From assembly GCA_033850885.1 (NCBI GenBank), contig JAWWPG010000033.1, positions 1 to 64,000 of the forward strand: a stretch of 64,000 bases of DNA, in the 5' to 3' direction. The position numbers and the translations under genes are program-made. Shown piece by piece: positions 57,391 to 64,000 of this stretch. Position 1 is the stretch's first letter; every line of letters begins with the position of its first letter. Origin of the DNA: JAWWPG01 sp033850885 (GTDB taxonomy: Bacteria; Actinomycetota; Actinomycetes; Propionibacteriales; Nocardioidaceae). The notes under the pieces were generated by a model that had not been told where the DNA came from, made no database searches, and saw only the letters and a list, made by a program, of their open reading frames with translations.

Positions 57391-58818
57391 TCAGCCCCCG
57401 AGCGTGCCGGGAAACAGGTTGGCGTCCGACGGGCGCTGTGTCGACAGCACCCACTGCTGCCAGAAGCTTGTCAGGTTGACGCCGGTGCGCCGGCTGAGCT
57501 GGTTCCGGAACTGGAGCATGCTCATGTTCTGCCCGCCGAACCTCGCCTGGATCGCCTTGAGGGCGTCGAAGTACGTCGTGTCGTCACCAATCTTGCGCCG
57601 CAGTGCATGCTCGAAGTAGGCGCCCTTGAGGTACACGCCCCCGTAGGTGAACTCGTTCCCGGCACCCATGTCGTACAGCGGGATGCTGAAGTCGACGTTG
57701 TTGATCGTGCTCTTGTAGCGCGCGTCGAGGTCCGTCCCGTTGCGCTCCGCCCACAGCCACTGCGCGTAGGACGCCATGCACTCGTTGAAGCAGATGTCCC
57801 TCCAGCGACGGACCGAGATGTTGTCCCCCCACCACTGGTGGGCGTTCTCGTGCACGATCGTGCTGACGCCGATGCGGTCGGTGTAGACGGGGCGGGTGAA
57901 CGTCTCGAGGGAGAACCCGACCGGGGCGTCGACGAAGAGGCCGCCGGCCGCTGGCGCCGGGTAGGGTCCGAACCTCGACGAGAGGAAGGCCAGGATGGAC
58001 GGCAGCCTCGACTCGTTCGACTCCTCGCCCGTCGCTCCCGGAGAGTAGGCGCTCACCGCCGGCGTACCGTCGGGGAGCGTCGACCGCTGCACCGTCAGCC
58101 GGTCGACGAGGATGGTCGTCAGGTACGTGGCGGTGGGAGTGTCGAGGTGCCAGCGGTAGGTCCTGGTGGCGAGCGCACCAGCGCCGGCGGACGTCGTCCG
58201 TCCCTCGAGGCCGTTGGACATGACCGTGAACTTGGCGGGGACGGTGGCGGTGAGCCGGAAGGTGGCCTTGTCGGTCGGGTGGTCGTTGCACGGGTACCAG
58301 AACGCGCAGGAGTGCGGCTCGCCTGCCATCACCCCGCCACCGCCGGGCAGGGCGTGCCAGCCGCTGATGGGGCCGGAGTCGCCGACCGGGCCGTGGTAGG
58401 AGACGACGACGTCGAGCGGCTTGCCCGCTGCAAGGGCGGACCTCGGGGTGATGACCAGCTCGTGCGGAGCCATCCGGCTGAAGCGCGCGGCGATTCCGTT
58501 GACCGTGACGGCGGTGACCGTAAGGCCCGTGCTGAGGTCGAGGTCGAAGCGGGCCCGGTCGGAGGTTGCGGTCGCCCGGACCGAGGTCGTCGCCGTCAAC
58601 GAGGACGTCGTGGGGTGGTATGTGATGTCGACCGCGTAGCCGAGGACGTCGTACCCGCGGTTCCCGTCCGTCGGGTAGTACGGGTCACCGATCCCCCGAG
58701 AGCCGTCTGCAGGTGTGGAGGCGGTCGAGCCGGAGCAACCGGTCGGGAGCAGCGCGGCGACCACCATGACCGACGCGCCGAGCATCGTCGCCAATGGCCA
58801 TCGACGCAGGGTACCCAT
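57391..58818 (-). CDS. M1-family metallopeptidase lipoprotein
   Basis: This 475-aa secreted zinc aminopeptidase-like protein has a lipoprotein signal (VMVVAALLPTGCSGS, Cys28). The zinc site is IVHENAHQWWGD (HExxH) with the third ligand in FNECMASYAQWL. The GxMEN exopeptidase motif of typical M1 enzymes is replaced by VGFSLETFTRP. An N-terminal beta-domain starts about residue 50. ATG 58818 follows GGGAG. It probably trims peptides at the cell surface. Confidence 0.9.
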   Translation of the reverse strand: MGTLRRWPLATMLGASVMVVAALLPTGCSGSTASTPADGSRGIGDPYYPTDGNRGYDVLGYAVDITYHPTTSSLTATTSVRATATSDRARFDLDLSTGLTVTAVTVNGIAARFSRMAPHELVITPRSALAAGKPLDVVVSYHGPVGDSGPISGWHALPGGGGVMAGEPHSCAFWYPCNDHPTDKATFRLTATVPAKFTVMSNGLEGRTTSAGAGALATRTYRWHLDTPTATYLTTILVDRLTVQRSTLPDGTPAVSAYSPGATGEESNESRLPSILAFLSSRFGPYPAPAAGGLFVDAPVGFSLETFTRPVYTDRIGVSTIVHENAHQWWGDNISVRRWRDICFNECMASYAQWLWAERNGTDLDARYKSTINNVDFSIPLYDMGAGNEFTYGGVYLKGAYFEHALRRKIGDDTTYFDALKAIQARFGGQNMSMLQFRNQLSRRTGVNLTSFWQQWVLSTQRPSDANLFPGTLGG

Positions 58819-59045
58819 GAGCTCTCCCGCGGTTCGCCTGGTGACCTGGAGCGCGGGGGGAGCCCCGAACGGCAGGTCGTCGTACTCGAAGTGTGCTGGT
58901 TCCTGGTCACCGGGTGGTTACGGGTCGCCATCGCCTGAGTGTCATGCGTTGACGGGGAGCGCCGTACCTGGTCGTTCGGAGGGGGCGAAGCTCACGGGTA
59001 GGCTGAGCCAGCGTCACAATCCGTAGACCAGCTGAGGACACTCGT

Positions 59046-60617
<1,572 letters not shown>

Positions 60618-60648
60618 CCCGGGCGCTGCTCGTACGACGCCCGAGGCG

Positions 60649-61188
60649 TCACGGTCGGGACCCATGCTCCGGCTCCTTGATGTCGAGGACGGCCATATCG
60701 GAGGCGTCCGGCGAGCCGAGCAAGGCGGTTCCGAAGCACACCACGAAGAACAGCAGCACCGTGATGATGTGGACGCCCGTGCACCACAGGCAGATCGCGT
60801 CGATCCGGAAGAGCTCCGCCCAGACCAGATAGCACACGAACGCGACGCCGGCCAGGGAGGCGACGGCCCTGAGCCCATGGACGGCGTTCACCGGTGAACG
60901 CCAGGCGACCGGCAGGCACAGCGGGGTGATGGCGATGAAGTACAGCAGCCCGAGGAGGGCTACCGGGATGCCGAAAACCTTCGAGTAGGTGCTGGTGGTG
61001 ACCTTCAGGCAGTCGATGGTCCCGGTGCTCGGGCAGGAAAGGGTCGTCGAGGCCGAGTAGTGCTCATAGGTGAGGTAGCCGGCCACGGCCACCCCGGCCA
61101 CGCACAGGACGAGACTGGTCGCCGGGACCCAGGCCGGTACCCGCCGGTCAGCCGCCACTGGCGAGCCTCGCTGCCGCGGCCTTGACAC
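60649..61188 (-). CDS. Vitamin K epoxide reductase family protein
   Basis: This 179-aa membrane protein has four to five helices. It re-oxidises DsbA-like proteins by passing electrons to menaquinone. The active CxxC is IDAICLWCTGVH and the loop cysteines are in LSCPSTGTIDCLK. GTG 61188 or GTG 61158 may be the start; the second gives an 11-base overlap with the DsbA-like gene. The two genes form a disulfide-forming pair. Confidence 0.92.
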   Translation of the reverse strand: MSRPRQRGSPVAADRRVPAWVPATSLVLCVAGVAVAGYLTYEHYSASTTLSCPSTGTIDCLKVTTSTYSKVFGIPVALLGLLYFIAITPLCLPVAWRSPVNAVHGLRAVASLAGVAFVCYLVWAELFRIDAICLWCTGVHIITVLLFFVVCFGTALLGSPDASDMAVLDIKEPEHGSRP

Positions 61189-62032
61189 CGGATGACGAGC
61201 AGACGGATGAGGGTTGCTGGCCTGTGGTCTGGCAGACGGCCGCCGTCATCAGGTTGGCTTCGCCGTCCACCGCTCGGGCCACCGGGCTCGAGGGCTTCGC
61301 CAGGTCATCGGCGATCTGGAGGTGGGTGAGCCCCTGCAGGATCTGTGGGTCGAACGCCGAGCCGAAGAGGAAGTAACGTCCGCCGAGGTCGACGAACGGG
61401 ATCGTCCCGGCGGTCGAGGTGTACGGCGCCGCGTCGTACTTCTGGAAGACCGCCTGGTCGGCGCTTGGCGGTGTGTCGAGCACCTGATGGTTGCGGTCGC
61501 TGAGCTCATAGCCGTGGAACGTCACGTAGCTGCTCGAGTAGGAGGCGCCATGGAACGTCAGCGTCGCGGTGTCCGGGAAGATGTCGTTCGAGGCCGACGA
61601 CGTCAGGCCAAGCCCGCTGAACGTGCCGAAGCGGGAGAGTGAGACGGCGACCCCCCAGCGGGTGGCCGCACAGTAGGGACAGAACTCTCCGCCCATGTAG
61701 AGCACCTCCGGCTTCCCGCCGGAGACCAAAGGCGGGACGCCAGAGAAATGCTTCGGCAGGGTTACCCCCGCCCCCGCACCGACGGAGTCGAGCACCGAGG
61801 CCGGCACGCTCGCGACCTTGGCGACCACCTGGGGCGCGCCGTGTAGTGGAGGCGTCGCGTTGTCGTTGCTTGAGCCCCCGCCGGCCAGCTTCGCGATCAC
61901 CAGGGCGGCCACAATGACCACGACCAGGCCGATCGCGGCCCCGGCCATGGCCAGCCGCCGGTTGCGCTCGCGCCTGGCCGCCTGTGCCTGTAAGCGTCTG
62001 ACGTGTTCCGCGCTACGAGATGATGGGCTCAT
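61148..62032 (-). CDS. DsbA/DUF929-type thiol-disulfide protein
   Basis: This 294-aa thioredoxin-fold protein is anchored by an N-terminal helix (LAMAGAAIGLVVVIVAALVI) and exposed outside the membrane. GGEFCPYCAATRWGVA carries the CxxC, and TIPFVDLGGRYFLFGS the cis-Pro loop. It belongs to the DUF929 group, which oxidises secreted proteins. ATG 62032 has AAGGAG 5 bases upstream. Its end overlaps the VKOR gene, its likely electron acceptor. Confidence 0.88.
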   Translation of the reverse strand: MSPSSRSAEHVRRLQAQAARRERNRRLAMAGAAIGLVVVIVAALVIAKLAGGGSSNDNATPPLHGAPQVVAKVASVPASVLDSVGAGAGVTLPKHFSGVPPLVSGGKPEVLYMGGEFCPYCAATRWGVAVSLSRFGTFSGLGLTSSASNDIFPDTATLTFHGASYSSSYVTFHGYELSDRNHQVLDTPPSADQAVFQKYDAAPYTSTAGTIPFVDLGGRYFLFGSAFDPQILQGLTHLQIADDLAKPSSPVARAVDGEANLMTAAVCQTTGQQPSSVCSSSGVKAAAARLASGG

Positions 62033-62138
62033 CAGGTCTCCTTGGCCGTGGGGACGGGTGGTGGTCCCGCGACACGGGGTCGAGCAGGTACAGCATGTGC
62101 ATTGTGCCTCATCACCATGAGAGAGGTTAAGGAAGCAG

Positions 62139-63221
62139 ATGGCTGTTGGTCTGAAGGTGACCGGCTTCATCCTGCCGGACGGGGAACGTCGTGATGTGTA
62201 CGTCGCCGACGGCCGGGTCACGTACGAGCCCCTCGCCGATGCCGACCCGCTTGTCGGCGGCTGGGTGGTGCCTGGCCTGGTGGACGCCCATTGCCATGTC
62301 GGGCTCGACGAGCACGGCCCGGTCGCCGATGACGTCAGCGAGCAGCAGGCACTCACCGACCGTGACGCCGGCGCCCTGCTGCTGCGAGACGCCGGCTCGG
62401 CCGCCGACACCCGCTGGATCGACGACCGCGACGACCTGCCGCGGCTGATCCGGGCCGGCCGGCACCTCGCCAGACCCCGCCGCTACATCCGCAACTACGC
62501 CCACGAGATCGAGCCGGACCAGCTTGCCGAGTACGTCGCCCGGGAGGCGGACCGTGGCGACGGGTGGGTCAAGCTCGTCGGGGACTGGATCGACCGGGAC
62601 GCCGAGGACCTGGCTCCCTGCTGGCCGCTGGACGCCCTGACCGACGCGATCGCGGTCGCCCATGCCCATGCGGCCCGGGTCACCGCCCATGTCTTCGGTG
62701 AGGCCGCCCTGCCCGACCTCCTCGCCGCCGACATCGACTGCATCGAGCACGGCACCGGGCTGTCCGCCGACCTGGTCGACGAGATGGTCAGGCGTGGAGT
62801 CGCTCTGGTCCCGACGGTCAAGCAGCTCGACAACTTTCCCCAGTACGCGGCGGCGGGCGAGGCCCACTACCCGTCGTATGCGGTGCACATGAGGCAGCTG
62901 CACAGCAGGCGCAGGGAGACGATCCGAGCTGCCTACGAGGCCGGTGTTCCGATCTACGCCGGCACGGACGCGGGAGGCGTGCTGCCGCACGGGCTGATCG
63001 GCGCGGAGATCCTCGAGCTGAGCAGCTACGGGCTGTCGCCGTACGACGCTCTGGGGGCCGGATCCTGGCGAGCCCGGCAGTGGCTCGGCCGCCCGAGCGG
63101 CCTGAGTGAGGGGGACCCAGCCGACTTCGTCGTGTACGACGCGGACCCGCTGTCCGACCTGAGGGTCCTCCAGCACCCGCGCCACGTCGTGCTCAGGGGC
63201 CGGGTGGTGGCCACCCGGTGA
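62139..63221 (+). CDS. Amidohydrolase-family protein (imidazolonepropionase-like)
   Basis: This 360-aa metal-dependent hydrolase is of the amidohydrolase superfamily. WVVPGLVDAHCHVGLDEHG holds the HxH metal ligands; VTAHVFGEAAL, DCIEHGTGLS and IYAGTDAGG hold the later His/His/Asp ligands. Such enzymes hydrolyse cyclic amides or peptide bonds. ATG 62139 follows AAGGAAGC. It stands alone, and its substrate is unknown. Confidence 0.88.
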   Translation: MAVGLKVTGFILPDGERRDVYVADGRVTYEPLADADPLVGGWVVPGLVDAHCHVGLDEHGPVADDVSEQQALTDRDAGALLLRDAGSAADTRWIDDRDDLPRLIRAGRHLARPRRYIRNYAHEIEPDQLAEYVAREADRGDGWVKLVGDWIDRDAEDLAPCWPLDALTDAIAVAHAHAARVTAHVFGEAALPDLLAADIDCIEHGTGLSADLVDEMVRRGVALVPTVKQLDNFPQYAAAGEAHYPSYAVHMRQLHSRRRETIRAAYEAGVPIYAGTDAGGVLPHGLIGAEILELSSYGLSPYDALGAGSWRARQWLGRPSGLSEGDPADFVVYDADPLSDLRVLQHPRHVVLRGRVVATR

Positions 63222-63263
63222 CCGGGCAACCGCGCCCGGACGAGTGCGGCCTGATCCGTTCGC

Positions 63264-63292
63264 CTGACAGGTGAGGACGCGAGCGGTACTAA
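63264..63292 (+). promoter_or_regulatory. Sigma70-type promoter of the acyltransferase gene
   Basis: CTGACA and TACTAA are spaced by 17 bases. The transcript would start about 65 bases before ATG 63367. The flanking 10-mer GTACTAAAGT is also at 13926-13935. Confidence 0.55.
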
Positions 63293-63366
63293 AGTGAGGG
63301 CACCGGCGCGGTGGTCGAGGCTGACAGGTCTGCCGACAAGGACGGCGCCACGAAGATGGAGACCGG

Positions 63367-64000
63367 ATGCCGGCGCACCTGGCTGTGAGGCGAGAGCAAG
63401 CGCCACCAGCCCTGACAGCCCGGGCCAGCCAGCAGCCGAAGACGACGTCGTTTCGACCTGACATCCAAGGACTGCGGGCGCTTGCGGTCGTCTCCGTCGT
63501 CCTTGGCCACGCGGGCATCGGGGGCTTCTCCGGCGGTTTCGTCGGGGTCGACGTCTTCTTCGTCATCTCGGGCTTCCTGATCACGCAGCTTCTGCTCAGC
63601 GAGGCTCAGCGCACCGGGAGCATCTCGCTGCGGCAGTTCTACGGCCGGCGGGCTCGCCGGATCCTGCCGGCGGCGACGCTCGTACTCGTCGTCACCTTGT
63701 TCGCGTCGGTCCTGGTCCTCGGGTACGTCGGGGCCACGTCCGTGGTCAAGGACTCGATCTGGGTCACGTTCTTCGCGGCCAACGTCAAGTTCGGCCGTGA
63801 CGGCACCGACTACTTCAGCGCCGACAACCCGCCGTCGCCGCTGCAGCACTTCTGGTCGCTCGCCGTGGAGGAGCAGTTCTACCTCGTCTGGCCGCTTTTG
63901 CTGCTCGTACTCCTGGTCGGGGTTGGTGTGTGGTGGCGTCGCCGTAAACATGTCCGGAGGGGCTTGGTGCGCCTGGTCGAAGGTCGCCACCAGCTACCGG
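63367..64000 (+). CDS. Acyltransferase family 3 (OafA-like), 5' part
   Basis: At least 211 residues of an integral membrane O-acyltransferase are present; the frame runs off the window. DIQGLRALAVVSVVLGHAGI, FVGVDVFFVISGFLITQLL and HFWSLAVEEQFYLVWP are family signatures. It is closer to the OafA group that often carries a C-terminal SGNH domain, which would lie outside. ATG 63367 follows GGAGA, and a good promoter lies upstream. Confidence 0.9.
   Translation, partial: MPAHLAVRREQAPPALTARASQQPKTTSFRPDIQGLRALAVVSVVLGHAGIGGFSGGFVGVDVFFVISGFLITQLLLSEAQRTGSISLRQFYGRRARRILPAATLVLVVTLFASVLVLGYVGATSVVKDSIWVTFFAANVKFGRDGTDYFSADNPPSPLQHFWSLAVEEQFYLVWPLLLLVLLVGVGVWWRRRKHVRRGLVRLVEGRHQLP

Noticed and set aside
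62127..63584. 485-codon minus-strand frame across the amidohydrolase gene
   Set aside because: It is antisense to a gene with all metal-ligand motifs and runs into the acyltransferase on the other strand.

Overview
The window is high-GC actinobacterial DNA. Most genes have strong GC bias at third codon positions, start with ATG, GTG or occasionally TTG, and end in 1-4 base overlaps of the ATGA/GTGA type. The conserved gene order ndgR - hup - cofC - plsC - gpsA - ddl - DUF3515 - Lrp-like - thiL - // - rpmB - dak - recG - rsmD - coaD - sepIVA - DUF177 - rpmF - rnc - mutM - smc - ftsY - ffh matches, from memory, the core chromosome order of Streptomyces and its relatives. The organism is probably a Nocardioides/Propionibacteriales-like or related actinomycete. 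cofC and deazaflavin-type oxidoreductase families suggest that it makes and uses coenzyme F420.

Region 1 (1-17.2 kb) is accessory and partly decayed. It holds an FAD monooxygenase-like gene, the 5' stub of an IS110-type transposase, a small operon (DHFR-like reductase plus a VOC/SCO6745-type fusion), a methyltransferase, two NAD-dependent epimerase/reductases, an HxlR regulator divergent from an unusual alpha/beta-hydrolase-PPOX fusion, a frameshifted tyrosine integrase, an acyltransferase, a class II glutamine amidotransferase, a frameshifted DUF222/HNH protein, an F420-type nitroreductase-like protein and an alkA-ogt alkylation-repair pair.

Region 2 (17.2-24.9 kb) is the first half of the core block. 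ndgR is present, but the leuCD genes that normally lie beside it are absent; 454 bp of non-coding DNA separate ndgR from hup.

Region 3 (25.0-40.1 kb) is a catabolic island inserted between thiL and rpmB. It encodes three peptidase or acyl-hydrolase enzymes (CocE/S15, DmpA/P1, S9A), an HDAC-like amidohydrolase, a complete five-gene oligopeptide-type ABC importer translationally coupled to a Rieske oxygenase and a sarcosine-oxidase-like FAD enzyme, and a TetR regulator. A near-identical 20-bp palindrome lies at both divergent gene pairs of the island. I read it as an uptake-hydrolysis-oxidative N-demethylation pathway for an unknown, probably peptide-like or N-methylated, substrate. It is the best candidate here for an undescribed system.

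Region 4 (40.2-60.6 kb) is the second half of the core block: ribosomal proteins L28 and L32, DNA and RNA maintenance, CoA synthesis, cell division, chromosome condensation and the SRP pathway. It is decorated with a long inverted repeat, a 14-bp x 8 minisatellite directly before rsmD, a 22-bp x 4 minisatellite after ftsY, and a wHTH/membrane-protein operon with a clear dyad operator. Region 5 (60.6-64 kb) carries a VKOR/DsbA-like disulfide pair, an amidohydrolase and the 5' part of a second acyltransferase that runs off the window.

A recurrent regulatory theme is leaderless expression: at least nine accessory genes have a TANNNT -10 hexamer exactly 6 or 7 bases before the start codon and no Shine-Dalgarno sequence. 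No rRNA, tRNA or CRISPR array was found.
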